DNA of 64,000 nucleotides from Methylobacterium sp. C25 (lineage in GTDB: Bacteria > Pseudomonadota > Alphaproteobacteria > Rhizobiales > Beijerinckiaceae). Shown one piece after another: positions 34,556 to 43,986 of the stretch. The notes under the pieces are model-generated. The model worked only from the letters and a program-made list of their open reading frames with translations. It ran no database searches and had not been told where the DNA came from. Positions within the stretch are counted from its first letter, which is position 1, and every line of letters starts with the position of its first letter. The DNA lies in assembly GCF_021352225.1 (NCBI RefSeq), contig NZ_JAAUVI010000011.1, forward strand, positions 62,001 through 126,000, given 5' to 3'. The translations under genes were made by a program, and so were the position numbers.

Positions 34556-35701
34556 ATGCTTGCTTCCCAGGAACAGGCGCCAACGACGGCGTCGTCCATC
34601 CTCGCCGATACTGAAGTCGTCGTCGCGGCTGCGGTGACGCTCGACGATGATCTCGATTGCCACGATGCCTTCCCAACGAAGGCGTTCGAGCACTTCCGCC
34701 AACGCGGGCTCTTGGCGGCTCCGCTTCCCGTGGAGCGTGGAGGAGCCGATCTCTGCGAAGTGAGCGAGACCGAAGCTTTGCGCGACGTGCTCTACCTCGT
34801 CGGTCGTGGCAGCCTCGTCTTGGGACGGCTCTACGAAGGTCATGTGAATGCGCTGGCTCTCGCGCTAAGGTACGGAGACGCGGAAACGCGAAAGCAGGTG
34901 TCGGCAGACGCGACGGCCGGACACCTCTTCGGCGTCTGGAACACCGAGCCTGCTCAAGGCGGTCTGTCGATGACGCGGCATGGCGGAGCCCTGGTGCTCG
35001 CCGGCTCCAAATGCTTCGCCTCGGGCGCAGGCCATGTCACCCGCCCCCTGGTAACGGCGCGCATCGACGACGGGCGGCGCCTAATGTTGATCGTGCCGCT
35101 TGAATCGGGCCTTCGCGCCGAGACGGAGTCCTGGCGGCCCCAGGGGATGCGGGCCACCGCAACCGGCACCGTGGATTTCTCCGGATTGCAGCTCGATGTC
35201 GGGGCGGTGGTCGGCGAGCCCGACGACTACCTTCGCCAGCCGTTCTTCTCATGCGGCGCGTGGCGCTTCCTCGCCGTGCAGTGCGGGGGCATCGCAGCCG
35301 TGTTCGAGGCGCTTCGTGATCATCTTGTGAAGACAGATCGCGGCGGCGATCCTCATCAACGCGCCCGGCTTGGCGAGGCGGCGACGGGGGTCGAGACGGC
35401 ACGGCTCTTCGTCGCGCGGGCGGCCGAAGCTGCGGCGGCGGCGGAGGCTGATCCGGAGGCCGCCATTGCCTACGTCAATCTCGCGCGAGGCGCTGTCGAG
35501 CGGTCCGGATTGGACGTGATCGAGCTGGCTCAGCGCTCCGTCGGGCTGTCGGGCTTCCTGGAAACGCATCCGCTGGAACGCCGCGTTCGCGACCTCGCCA
35601 CCTATCTGCGTCAGCCGGCGCCAGACCACGCCTTGGCCTCCGCGGCCGGCTACGTTCTCGATGCTCCGTGCGCCTTCCACGCACTCTGGCAGAGACTCTG
35701 A
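34556..35701 (+). CDS. acyl-CoA dehydrogenase-like flavoenzyme
   Basis: The 381-residue protein shows the acyl-CoA dehydrogenase fold: an N-terminal helical part (FEHFRQRGLLAAPLP), a beta barrel (WNTEPAQGGLSM, GSKCFASGAGHVTRPLV) and a C-terminal four-helix bundle. It begins a tight run of four same-strand genes (PIG-L deacetylase, methyltransferase, GT2). In that setting it may oxidise or desaturate a lipid or modify a pathway intermediate rather than serve fatty-acid catabolism. A catalytic Glu could not be placed. Confidence 0.85.
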   Translation: MLASQEQAPTTASSILADTEVVVAAAVTLDDDLDCHDAFPTKAFEHFRQRGLLAAPLPVERGGADLCEVSETEALRDVLYLVGRGSLVLGRLYEGHVNALALALRYGDAETRKQVSADATAGHLFGVWNTEPAQGGLSMTRHGGALVLAGSKCFASGAGHVTRPLVTARIDDGRRLMLIVPLESGLRAETESWRPQGMRATATGTVDFSGLQLDVGAVVGEPDDYLRQPFFSCGAWRFLAVQCGGIAAVFEALRDHLVKTDRGGDPHQRARLGEAATGVETARLFVARAAEAAAAAEADPEAAIAYVNLARGAVERSGLDVIELAQRSVGLSGFLETHPLERRVRDLATYLRQPAPDHALASAAGYVLDAPCAFHALWQRL

Positions 35702-35705
35702 CGGG

Positions 35706-36443
35706 ATGCGCGCCGACGCCTTTTTCGCAGCCCTGGATCGGCTACCCGTCGCTTCGCTCGATGCGATCCTCGGCACCGGCGGCCTCGTCGTCGTCGCGCC
35801 GCATCCCGACGATGAGAGTCTCGGATGCGGTGGCTTGATCGCGCTGGCCTCGGCGGCCAACCGGCCCGTGCGGCTGGTGGTGTTGAGCGACGGCTGCGGC
35901 TCACACACACATTCCCTCCTTTATCCGCCGGAACGCCTTCGGGCTCTGCGCGAGGTCGAGACCCTGACGGCGGTAGCCGAACTGGGCCTTGCCTCCGATA
36001 CCGTGCGGTTCTTGCGCCTGCCCGACGCCAGGGTACCGAGCAAAGGCCCGCAAGCCGAAGCTGCCGCTGAATCGATCGTCGAGGCGGCTCACACCTGCGC
36101 AGCCGGCGCGGTCTGCGTGACCTGGGGCCACGATCCCCATTGCGACCACCAGGCGGCCGCCGCGATTGTCGCCTTGGCCCGCCCCCGGCTCGTCGGCACG
36201 CGTATCTTCGCCTATCCGGTCTGGGGTCATACCCTGCCGGCGGAGGCCGATGTCGGCGCCGCACCCAGTGGCGTGCGCCTCGACGTGACTGGAGCGATCG
36301 CGGCGAAGCGGCAGGCCGTAGCGAGACATGCCTCACAGACCACGGCGCTCATCGCTGACGATCTCGAAGGCTTCCGACTGGAGCCCGCGATGATCGACCG
36401 CCTCTGCGGTTGCTACGAACCCTTCATCGAGATGTCTGCATGA
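35706..36443 (+). CDS. PIG-L/LmbE family deacetylase
   Basis: The 245-residue product (ATG 35706; five bases after the upstream stop) carries the zinc motif APHPDDESLGCGG and a second metal His in WGHDPHCDHQAA. The family removes N-acetyl groups from GlcNAc-type sugars or related compounds. It overlaps the methyltransferase gene (ATGA at 36440). Confidence 0.92.
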   Translation: MRADAFFAALDRLPVASLDAILGTGGLVVVAPHPDDESLGCGGLIALASAANRPVRLVVLSDGCGSHTHSLLYPPERLRALREVETLTAVAELGLASDTVRFLRLPDARVPSKGPQAEAAAESIVEAAHTCAAGAVCVTWGHDPHCDHQAAAAIVALARPRLVGTRIFAYPVWGHTLPAEADVGAAPSGVRLDVTGAIAAKRQAVARHASQTTALIADDLEGFRLEPAMIDRLCGCYEPFIEMSA

Positions 36444-37045
36444 GCCGACACTCGACTTCGCTCTCTCCCGAGTACTTCTCTGGGGTCTATGCCGACGATC
36501 CCGACCCGTGGCGTTTCGCCACGAGCGACTACGAGCGCGAGAAGTACGCGACAACGCTCGCAAGCTTGCCGCGTGACCGGTACGCATCCGTGCTGGAGGT
36601 CGGCTGCTCGATTGGCGTCCTGACGCGACAGCTGGCAGGTCGATGCCAGCAGCTCACGGCGCTCGACGTCGTGCCGGCCGTGCTAGCGAGCGCCCAGTCG
36701 CGATGTGCCGCCCTCGATCACGTCCGCTTCCAGATCGCCAGCGTGCCGGGCGAGTGGCCGGACGGCCACTTCGATCTCATCCTGCTGTCGGAGGTGATCT
36801 ACTACCTCGACTGTGCCGATCTCGCCCGGTTGGTCGCGCGCGTCGAGGGTTCGCTTCTCCCGGGCGGCGACGTCGTGCTGGTCCATTATCTCGGCGAGAC
36901 CGACTACCCGCTCTCGGGAGACGAAGCAGCCGACGGCTTTATCGAGAGAGCTTCCGCCTTCGCCAAGCTCGAAGACCAATCGCGTCAGGACGGGTATCGC
37001 CTCGATGTGCTTCGAAGGATCGGCTTTGAAGCGGCAAGCTCATGA
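36440..37045 (+). CDS. SAM-dependent methyltransferase
   Basis: The 201-residue protein has motif I VLEVGCSIGVLTRQLAG, motif II LTALDVVPA and a post-I acidic residue, typical of class I methyltransferases (NodS-like). It is translationally coupled to the deacetylase before it and the GT2 after it, so an N- or O-methylation of a sugar amine freed by the deacetylase is a reasonable inference. Confidence 0.9.
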   Translation: MSRHSTSLSPEYFSGVYADDPDPWRFATSDYEREKYATTLASLPRDRYASVLEVGCSIGVLTRQLAGRCQQLTALDVVPAVLASAQSRCAALDHVRFQIASVPGEWPDGHFDLILLSEVIYYLDCADLARLVARVEGSLLPGGDVVLVHYLGETDYPLSGDEAADGFIERASAFAKLEDQSRQDGYRLDVLRRIGFEAASS

Positions 37046-37893
37046 GTGTCGTCAGCGTCGTCACGATCAACAAAGGGCGCCGTGCGCACCTTCTTAGGCT
37101 TCTGGAAGGACTCTCGCGGGGTCCTGCGCCGACGGAGTGCATCGTAGTCGAGATGGGCAACGATACGCGTCCCGTGCCCACCACCGGCTTTCCCGTGCTC
37201 CGGATCGACCTTCCGAGCGAAGGACTGCCACTTGCAGCCGCACGCAACGCGGGACGCGCCGGTGCTTCGGGCGACACGCTCGTCTTCCTCGATGTCGACT
37301 GCATCCCCTCGGACAATCTAGTTGCCGGCCTCGATGAAGCAGTGGCCGAGAACGATGGCCTCGTCTGTTGCGAGGTTCGCTACCTACCGGCGGGCGCGGT
37401 TGCTGACGGCTGGACGGCGGAACGCCTCGACCAGATCGGTCATCCGCATCCGGTGCGCCGGTTTCCGACGCGTGGCATCGTGCCGGCAGAGAAACCTGGC
37501 CTGTTCTGGTCGCTCGCCTTTGCCGTGCGCTCCGCGACCTTCGATCGTCTCGGTGGCTTCGACGAGGGGTTCGACGGCTACGGGGCCGAGGATACCGACT
37601 TCGCCTTCAGAGCGGCGGCCAGCGGCGTCTCAGTGCTTTTCGCTGGAGGCCCGCACGCGTGGCACCAGCACCATCCGTCCTGCGATCCGCCGCTCCAGCA
37701 TTTCTCGGACATCGTCCGCAGTGCTCGCCGCTTTCATGCACGTCACAAGATCTGGCCGATGGAGGGCTGGCTCGAGGCATTCGCCGAACGCGGCCTGATC
37801 GCCTGGGACCGAGAGGACATCCTCGCGGTTCTGCGCTCGCCGACCCCAGACGAGATCGCGGCGGCCCGATTGCTCCCGGATCGGCCTTTCTAA
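37042..37893 (+). CDS. family 2 glycosyltransferase
   Basis: The 283-residue product has the GT-A pattern: TINKGRRAHLLRLLEGL, the DVDC metal motif in VFLDVDCIPSD, and GGFDEGFDGYGAEDTDF with the catalytic ED. No transmembrane segment is seen. It overlaps the methyltransferase gene (ATGA) and ends 13 bases before the stop of the convergent glycosyltransferase operon. Confidence 0.92.
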   Translation: MSVVSVVTINKGRRAHLLRLLEGLSRGPAPTECIVVEMGNDTRPVPTTGFPVLRIDLPSEGLPLAAARNAGRAGASGDTLVFLDVDCIPSDNLVAGLDEAVAENDGLVCCEVRYLPAGAVADGWTAERLDQIGHPHPVRRFPTRGIVPAEKPGLFWSLAFAVRSATFDRLGGFDEGFDGYGAEDTDFAFRAAASGVSVLFAGGPHAWHQHHPSCDPPLQHFSDIVRSARRFHARHKIWPMEGWLEAFAERGLIAWDREDILAVLRSPTPDEIAAARLLPDRPF

Positions 37894-37906
37894 AGTGCGC
37901 TCCGTC

Positions 37907-38971
37907 TTAAGTGCGGGGGCGGCCCCGATCCTCGATCTCACGAGCGATCCTCTCGATCTCCGCGACGGTCCGTACCAACGAATCCGCATCGGCCAGACTG
38001 GCGATCCGCGACGCATCCAGGGCCATCGCCTGGCGGATGAGATCCGGCCACGCCGCGGCATTCGGCCAGCCGTGATTCACGATCGCCGCTCCGAGGCTCG
38101 CCAGCGCGTCGGCCTTGGAGGCCTGTTCGCCGTACGGGCGAGGCTCAGGCAGGCAGACGAACCGCTTGGACGCTGCGACGACGGCCGCGACGACGCCGTC
38201 GCCGGCTCCTCCCACGACAAACGAGGCCTGCGACAGACTCGCGTCGACGTCCTCGACCCAGCCATGAAGATGCAGATTTGCCGGCACCGGGGTACAGTCA
38301 GCTAAGCCCACAACAGGCCCCAGGACATGCCACGCCCGATCGGGAACGGCCCGCGAAGCTTCGGCGAGATCCGCGATGCAGCCACCGCGGCCGCCCTGTC
38401 CGAACACGACGACGATGCGGCCATCTTCCGCGCCCTTCGTGACCGGAGACGACCCGAGAAAGCCCGAGAAGAAGGACTTGGCGCGGACCCACTCCGGCAC
38501 GTCGGCGGCATCGAGGGCGGCGGGATAGGGCACGATCAGACGGGTCGCAGCCCGAAATGCCTCGAGATGAGGTGGATCGGTCCGCGTACCGGCAAGGCGC
38601 AGAACCACGGTTGGCACGGACAGGAGACGACACAGCAGGGCGACCTCGACCGAGACATCGACGATCACCAGAACCGGGTCGGCCTTTGCGATCCAGGCCG
38701 CGATCCTCGCCATACGCTCTCGTATGCCGGGATGGCCGAGCGGCGCGTAGTGGAGAGCCTCCGGACGTTCGGCCTCTCCGTCATCCCCATCGAAGCCGAC
38801 GATACGATCGTCCGGCAGATCAACGAGTGGAACGCGCGCCTCCATCGTATCCCGTTCGTTGAAGGTCCCGAGCAGCGTTACGGGCCTGCCCAGGGCGGTC
38901 GCGATCCGACAGGCGCGCTGCCAATGCCCGGCTCCCTGGTGATGGACGTAGATGCCGATCGGACGGGTCAC
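37907..38971 (-). CDS. glycosyltransferase with GT28/MurG-like features
   Basis: The 354-residue product begins IGIYVHHQGAGHWQRACRIA, the start of a GT-B fold with a glycine loop, and later has VVVFGQGGRGG and ASFVVGGAGDGVVAAVVAA, the region contacting the nucleotide sugar. It is the third gene of a minus-strand operon (41155, 40053, 38971), overlapping the gene before it by four bases. Confidence 0.85.
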   Translation of the reverse strand: MTRPIGIYVHHQGAGHWQRACRIATALGRPVTLLGTFNERDTMEARVPLVDLPDDRIVGFDGDDGEAERPEALHYAPLGHPGIRERMARIAAWIAKADPVLVIVDVSVEVALLCRLLSVPTVVLRLAGTRTDPPHLEAFRAATRLIVPYPAALDAADVPEWVRAKSFFSGFLGSSPVTKGAEDGRIVVVFGQGGRGGCIADLAEASRAVPDRAWHVLGPVVGLADCTPVPANLHLHGWVEDVDASLSQASFVVGGAGDGVVAAVVAASKRFVCLPEPRPYGEQASKADALASLGAAIVNHGWPNAAAWPDLIRQAMALDASRIASLADADSLVRTVAEIERIAREIEDRGRPRT

Positions 38972-40053
38972 GGCGCCGCCCCGAGCAGCCTGCCAAAGCC
39001 GGCCAGCGCCGCATCGAGATCCTGAAGCAGCGGCTTGGCGGCTCGTGCTTCAAGCCGCCGGCTGACGCGCTCGACGAAGGCAATGGCATTCGTGCAAGAG
39101 CCGGGAGAGATGGCGGCGTGGTCCTCGTCGCTCAGTTCGAACTGCCGGGCGACCTCCGACCATCCGGACGCAGTCGTAGCCGCTGGCCAGCATCGCCGGA
39201 GGGCAGCGCGGCGCAGAACGAGGCCGTGCCAATGTTCTGCGGAGGGGAGCAGATAGCGATCGCCACCGCTCGCCACGAGGCGACGTCGGGCCATCTCCGG
39301 TGCCATGCCGCCCTTGGCGCGGCCCTCTGCTCTGTCCGACACCCTAACGAAGACGTCCGGACAATGCCGCAACCGGCCGCCTCGCTCCTGCACGCGAGCA
39401 ACCAGCGCGTTGTCCTCGCCTCGGTCGAGGGGCGGCAGGCCCCCGACGGCCTGATAGAAATCGGCCCGCATGGCGAGGCTCGCTCCGGTATGATCGCCAT
39501 GGCGCGGCGCAGGGTCGTACGCGGGCGGATCTAGCTGGTCTTCGAGAGCACGCACCGCCCGCCAGTAGCGCTCGATCCGGTCGTTCAGGCCAGCGACAGT
39601 CGGGTGCGGCTCGCGTTCGTAGGCAATGACCAGGCGGCCGCCAACGATCTCGGCCTCGGCCAGCGCGCTCAGGTTGGCAGCGACCCAGGTCGGAGGGAGC
39701 CACGCGTCGGCGTCCGACGTAAGCAGAACACCGTCTGCACATCCGTCCGCAACGAGCCAATCCGCGCCGGTGTCGAGGGCGAGGCGGCGTGCGGTGCCGA
39801 CATGGGCTGACACTGGAGCGAAGGTGGTCTCGATCAAGCGCACCGCGAGGCAGGCCGTCTCGTCGCGGGCGATCATTGTCTCGACGGCCTGGACCGTTCC
39901 ATCGCTGCAATTGTTGGCCACAACCACGACGCGGAGACGATTCGCCTTCGAATATCCGTCCTGTGCTGCGAGCGACCGGATCAAGCGGGGCAGCCGCTCA
40001 ACTTCGTCCCGAGCCGGCACGCACACCACCGCCGGGCCGCCGGAACTGGCCAT
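38968..40053 (-). CDS. family 2 glycosyltransferase
   Basis: The 361-residue protein (ATG at 40053, four bases after the upstream stop; the longer frame to 40119 is less likely) has VCVPARDEVERLPRLI, VVANNCSDGTV and the DAD metal motif in LLTSDADAWLPP, then HTGASLAMRADFYQAVGG. A C-terminal helical part follows. It is coupled to its neighbours on both sides. Confidence 0.9.
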   Translation of the reverse strand: MASSGGPAVVCVPARDEVERLPRLIRSLAAQDGYSKANRLRVVVVANNCSDGTVQAVETMIARDETACLAVRLIETTFAPVSAHVGTARRLALDTGADWLVADGCADGVLLTSDADAWLPPTWVAANLSALAEAEIVGGRLVIAYEREPHPTVAGLNDRIERYWRAVRALEDQLDPPAYDPAPRHGDHTGASLAMRADFYQAVGGLPPLDRGEDNALVARVQERGGRLRHCPDVFVRVSDRAEGRAKGGMAPEMARRRLVASGGDRYLLPSAEHWHGLVLRRAALRRCWPAATTASGWSEVARQFELSDEDHAAISPGSCTNAIAFVERVSRRLEARAAKPLLQDLDAALAGFGRLLGAAP

Positions 40054-40057
40054 TCGC

Positions 40058-41155
40058 TTAGACCGCGGCCGCGTCGAGCGCTTGGCCGGGCTCTGCGGCG
40101 GCTCTGCTCGGGGTGGCAAAAATCGTGCGATACAGGGCCTCGTAAGTGTCGATCATGGTCCCGGCATCGAACATCGCCTCACCGTAAGACCGGCAGGAGT
40201 ATCGGTCGAGCCGACAGGCCTCGCGGATGGCGCGAGCGAGATCCTCGACGTCATCTGCACGTGCACAGCGTCCGCAGGAGGGCGTCACGAGATCTGGCAG
40301 AGCACCTCGGGCAAAGGCCGCCACTGGCGTGCCACAAGCGACCGCCTCGGCAACGACGAGGCCGAACGGCTCCTCCCAGCGCGGCGTCACCAGTGCGACG
40401 CAGGCCCGACCGAGGTGATGAGCCAGATCGGCATGCGGTAGATGACCAAGGTCGGTCAGGTCTGAGCCGACGCGGGGCGCGATCTCCGCGTTCCAGTAAC
40501 AGACGTCATTGCGCGGACCGGCGAAGACCAAGGGAAGCCCCGCGAGACGCGCGGCGTCGATCGCCAAATGCAGGCCCTTTTCCGGCACGATCCGACCGCT
40601 CCAGAAGGCATAGGACGGCCGAGCAGCGTCCGCTTCGAAGCGAAAAGTCGAGAGGTCGATGCCGTTTCCGACGATGTGGGCAGCGGGCACATGCAACTTC
40701 CAATCCTGCGCGAGCGTCCTTGAGACGACGGCATAGGTCATGTCCGTGCCCGCCGCCTCGACGCCCGCCACAAGCGACGGGAACGGTGGTGTGTGGAGCA
40801 CCGTGAGCATGGGCGTCCGGAGGTTCCGGACAGCGCGAAGCGGGAGGTCGTGCAGACTGTTGTTGTGAACGAGATCGAAGTCGCCCGTACCAACGGCCTC
40901 CAGGATGCTCGAGTAGGCGGCGAATTCGATGGCGTCGACTTCCAGGGCGCGGACGGGATCGTCGAAGGCTTCGCCAGTCGGTGCGCAAACGGTTCGAAGC
41001 TCGAGCGCGGGGTCCGACCCCTGTGAGGCGAACAGAACCACATCGTGGCCACGTTCTCGGAGACCTCGTGCCAGCAGATGCGTCTGCATCTCCAGGCCGC
41101 CAGCGAAGGGCTGCGCGATCGGGTGCTTGAGATGAGCGAGAAGTGCGATCTTCAC
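40058..41155 (-). CDS. family 4 glycosyltransferase
   Basis: The 365-residue GT-B protein has FAGGLEMQTHLLARGL at the N-terminal donor side, SGRIVPEKGLHLAIDAARLAG, and the retaining E-x7-E motif in WEEPFGLVVAEAVACGTPVAA. It transfers a sugar from a nucleotide donor. First gene of the three-gene minus-strand operon. Confidence 0.93.
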   Translation of the reverse strand: MKIALLAHLKHPIAQPFAGGLEMQTHLLARGLRERGHDVVLFASQGSDPALELRTVCAPTGEAFDDPVRALEVDAIEFAAYSSILEAVGTGDFDLVHNNSLHDLPLRAVRNLRTPMLTVLHTPPFPSLVAGVEAAGTDMTYAVVSRTLAQDWKLHVPAAHIVGNGIDLSTFRFEADAARPSYAFWSGRIVPEKGLHLAIDAARLAGLPLVFAGPRNDVCYWNAEIAPRVGSDLTDLGHLPHADLAHHLGRACVALVTPRWEEPFGLVVAEAVACGTPVAAFARGALPDLVTPSCGRCARADDVEDLARAIREACRLDRYSCRSYGEAMFDAGTMIDTYEALYRTIFATPSRAAAEPGQALDAAAV

Positions 41156-41332
41156 TAAGGGCCTTCAACGATGCGAGGGCCTGGGACGGTCGCAACTTCC
41201 GCGTTTCACGTCGCAAACCTATGTTCTCGAACTCTGTTCGACACGCGCGAGAACCGCGCCTGATGGCCCGGGTTCCTCACCGCCTGTGGACGCTCGATCG
41301 CTGTAGTCGACCTGCGGAGCAATCGACACAGC

Positions 41333-41881
41333 ATGAGTGAGAAGATGGGATCGGGTTGGCTCGACACTCCGCAGCGCTACGGTCGCATCAGCCGCGGGTT
41401 CCATTGGTGCATGGCAGCGTTCCTCGGCTGGCAGTTCGCGGGCGCGCTGCTGTTCGTCAGCATTGGCGACAAGGCGATCACGCGCCTCGTCGGGGGAAGC
41501 CACTTTACGATGGGCTTCGCGCTGTTCGTTCTGGTCCTGCTCCGCGGAGTCTGGGGCTTGATGAACCTCCGGAGAAGGCCCGCGCATCCCGGACGCCTCG
41601 GCCGCGCAGCGGTGGCTGGTCACGTCCTTCTCTACACTCTCATGGTCGTCGTGCCCTCCCTCGCATTGCTGAGGCAGTATGGATCGGGGAAGGGATTTTC
41701 ACCTTTCGGCGTCGAGCTGATGGCAGCCCGAGACTACAAGATCGAGTGGATGATGGTGCCGGGCGATCTCCTGCACTACTGGCTGGGCTTCCTCCTCCTC
41801 GCGAGCATTCTCGGCCACGTGACCATGTCGGTCGTTCACCGACGTTCGAGACACGACTACGTCCTCGGACGAATGATCTGA
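41333..41881 (+). CDS. cytochrome b561-type membrane protein
   Basis: The 182-residue product has four hydrophobic segments and histidines placed for two hemes: FHWCMAAFLG, GGSHFTMGFALF, LHYWLGFLLL and GHVTMSVVH. The family transfers electrons in the membrane, often as an anchor for partner dehydrogenases or to superoxide/ubiquinone. No partner is encoded next to it. Confidence 0.9.
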   Translation: MSEKMGSGWLDTPQRYGRISRGFHWCMAAFLGWQFAGALLFVSIGDKAITRLVGGSHFTMGFALFVLVLLRGVWGLMNLRRRPAHPGRLGRAAVAGHVLLYTLMVVVPSLALLRQYGSGKGFSPFGVELMAARDYKIEWMMVPGDLLHYWLGFLLLASILGHVTMSVVHRRSRHDYVLGRMI

Positions 41882-41947
41882 ACGGGCCGGTCCGAGATCA
41901 GGTTCTCTGTTCGGAGCAGCATCGGCCGGCAGGATGAGGAGCGCGGC

Positions 41948-42136
41948 ATGACGGACGACCTGGATCCGAAGCGTCAACTCGAACTGGCTGTGGAGGGTGC
42001 GACTGTGCGGGCATCGGGACGACCGAAGGACGCCTGCCCGTATCCGTTGGAGTCTCGTGAGAGAGTGGCCTGGATGGAAGGGTTCGACGGAGAACCGGTC
42101 GACCAGGGCCCGGACTTGCCGATCGATCAGAGCTGA
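41948..42136 (+). CDS. ribosome modulation factor (Rmf)-like protein
   Basis: The 62-residue product contains EGATVRASGRPKDACPY and RVAWMEGFDGE, closely following the Rmf core (small residues, then CPY, R, W, G). Rmf dimerises 70S ribosomes into inactive 100S particles in stationary phase. The N-terminus is more acidic than classical Rmf. Confidence 0.7.
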   Translation: MTDDLDPKRQLELAVEGATVRASGRPKDACPYPLESRERVAWMEGFDGEPVDQGPDLPIDQS

Positions 42137-42143
42137 GCTCCTC

Positions 42144-42857
42144 ATGACGAATGCGGTCGTCATCGGCGCATCTGGCGGGATCGGTCGGGCCTTTACCCAA
42201 GCCATCGCGGACTCAGACGCCTATGAAACGGTCTTCGCGTTGTCGCGCTCGGACGTATCGTTGCCTGCGCCGATACGCTCTGCGACCATCGACGTCACCA
42301 ACGAGGCATCCGTTGCCGCTGCTGCCCAGGCCACCGCAGCGGCAGGCCAGATAGGGCTCGTCGTGGTCGCGAGCGGGATCCTCCATGGAACCGACATTAA
42401 GCCCGAGAAGGCGATCCGGGTGTTGGATCCGGCTGCGATGGCCGCCGTCTTCGCGGTCAACACCATCGGACCCGCGCTCGTGGCCAAGCACTTCGTGCCA
42501 CTGATGCAGCGATCCGGCCGGAGCGTCTTCGCCGCCTTGTCGGCGCGGGTCGGCTCCATCGAAGACAACCGCCTGGGCGGCTGGTACGCGTATCGGGCGT
42601 CCAAGGCGGCCCTGAACCAGATCCTCTGCACACTGTCCATCGAGGCTGCGCGAACGCATCCGGACACGATCATCGTCGGGCTCCATCCAGGAACGGTCAG
42701 GACTGCGTTATCGCATCCCTTCCGACCCGATGAAGGCACGCCGGGCGTCTTCACACCGGAAGAAAGCGCAGCCTATCTGATGCGCGTTCTGGACGGGTTG
42801 AGTGCCGCAGACAGCGGCAAGGTATTCGCCTGGGACGGCACGGTCGTTCCGGCGTAA
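42144..42857 (+). CDS. short-chain dehydrogenase (C-factor/CsgA-like)
   Basis: The 237-residue SDR (ATG 42144) has the cofactor motif GASGGIGRAF, the catalytic Tyr and Lys in WYAYRASKAALNQ, and a serine in FAALSARVGS. The short length and DTIIVGLHPGTVRT resemble CsgA-like SDRs. It starts 7 bases after the Rmf-like gene. Confidence 0.9.
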   Translation: MTNAVVIGASGGIGRAFTQAIADSDAYETVFALSRSDVSLPAPIRSATIDVTNEASVAAAAQATAAAGQIGLVVVASGILHGTDIKPEKAIRVLDPAAMAAVFAVNTIGPALVAKHFVPLMQRSGRSVFAALSARVGSIEDNRLGGWYAYRASKAALNQILCTLSIEAARTHPDTIIVGLHPGTVRTALSHPFRPDEGTPGVFTPEESAAYLMRVLDGLSAADSGKVFAWDGTVVPA

Positions 42858-42882
42858 GCCGCGACGCGAGATGTGAGCCAAT

Positions 42883-43986
42883 ATGACCGGGGCGCCACAG
42901 CACGAAGACATCAATGAGCCGGTCCGCAAGATCATCCATATCGACATGGACGCCTTCTACGCCTCGGTCGAACAGCGGGATGATCCCAGTCTGCGGGGAC
43001 GGCCGATCGCGGTCGGCGGCTCACGCGAGCGCGGTGTCGTCGCAGCGGCGAGCTACGAGGCCAGGGTCTTCGGCGTCCGGTCGGCCATGCCGTCGGTCAC
43101 GGCGCGTCGCCTCTGTCCGGACCTGGTGTTCGTCAAGCCGCGCTTCGAGGTTTACCGGGCGATCTCGGAGGAGATCCGCGCGATCTTTGCCAAGCATACC
43201 GAACTGATCGAACCAGTTTCCCTGGACGAGGCCTATCTGGATGTCACCGAGAACCTCCAGAGCCTGCCGACCGCAACGGACGTTGCGAAGGCCATCCGGG
43301 CCGAGATCCTGGAGACGACCGGCCTCGTCGCCTCGGCAGGCGTTTCCTACAACAAGTTCCTGGCAAAGGTCGCTTCCGACTACCGGAAGCCGAACGCTCT
43401 GTTCGTCATCACGCCGACGATGGGACCAGCCTTCGTCGAGCACCTCCCGATCGGCCGCTTCCACGGTGTCGGCCCGGTCACCGAGGCCAAGATGAAACGG
43501 CTCGGCATCCAGACGGGTCGCGACCTCAAGGAGCGATCGATCGAGGAACTGCAGGCGGCTTTCGGCTCGTCGGCCGGCTATTACCATGCCGTGGCGCACG
43601 GGATCGACGAGCGACCCGTCCGGGCCCACCGCATCCGCAAGTCGATCGGCGCGGAGAACACGTTCTCGGACGATGCCGACACGTTCGAGATTTTGGCGGA
43701 ACGCCTCGGACCCATCGTGACGAAGGTCTGGACGGCCTGCGAGACCAAGGGCGTGCGCGGACGGACGGTCACGCTGAAGGTCAAGTTTTCCGATTTTGTC
43801 CAGATAACGCGTGCTCGCTCTTCCGCCGACGCCGTGCCCGAGCGCGCAACGCTCGAAGACATCGGTCTCGGTCTCCTGCGCGACGTCTTTCCCTTGAGGC
43901 GGAGCGTACGGTTGCTGGGCATCTCTCTGTCCGCGCTGGAAGACAGGTCGTCGGCGAAGCCTCGGCAACTCGGGCTGGGGATCTGA
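42883..43986 (+). CDS. dinB: DNA polymerase IV (DinB, Y-family)
   Basis: The 367-residue protein shows HIDMDAFYASVEQRDDP with the first metal aspartate, the second acidic pair in EPVSLDEAYLDVT at about residue 114, SYNKFLAKVASDYRKP, and a helix-hairpin-helix region. The C-terminus LGLGI is a possible short clamp-binding tail. It bypasses lesions in damaged DNA with low fidelity. Confidence 0.95.
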   Translation: MTGAPQHEDINEPVRKIIHIDMDAFYASVEQRDDPSLRGRPIAVGGSRERGVVAAASYEARVFGVRSAMPSVTARRLCPDLVFVKPRFEVYRAISEEIRAIFAKHTELIEPVSLDEAYLDVTENLQSLPTATDVAKAIRAEILETTGLVASAGVSYNKFLAKVASDYRKPNALFVITPTMGPAFVEHLPIGRFHGVGPVTEAKMKRLGIQTGRDLKERSIEELQAAFGSSAGYYHAVAHGIDERPVRAHRIRKSIGAENTFSDDADTFEILAERLGPIVTKVWTACETKGVRGRTVTLKVKFSDFVQITRARSSADAVPERATLEDIGLGLLRDVFPLRRSVRLLGISLSALEDRSSAKPRQLGLGI

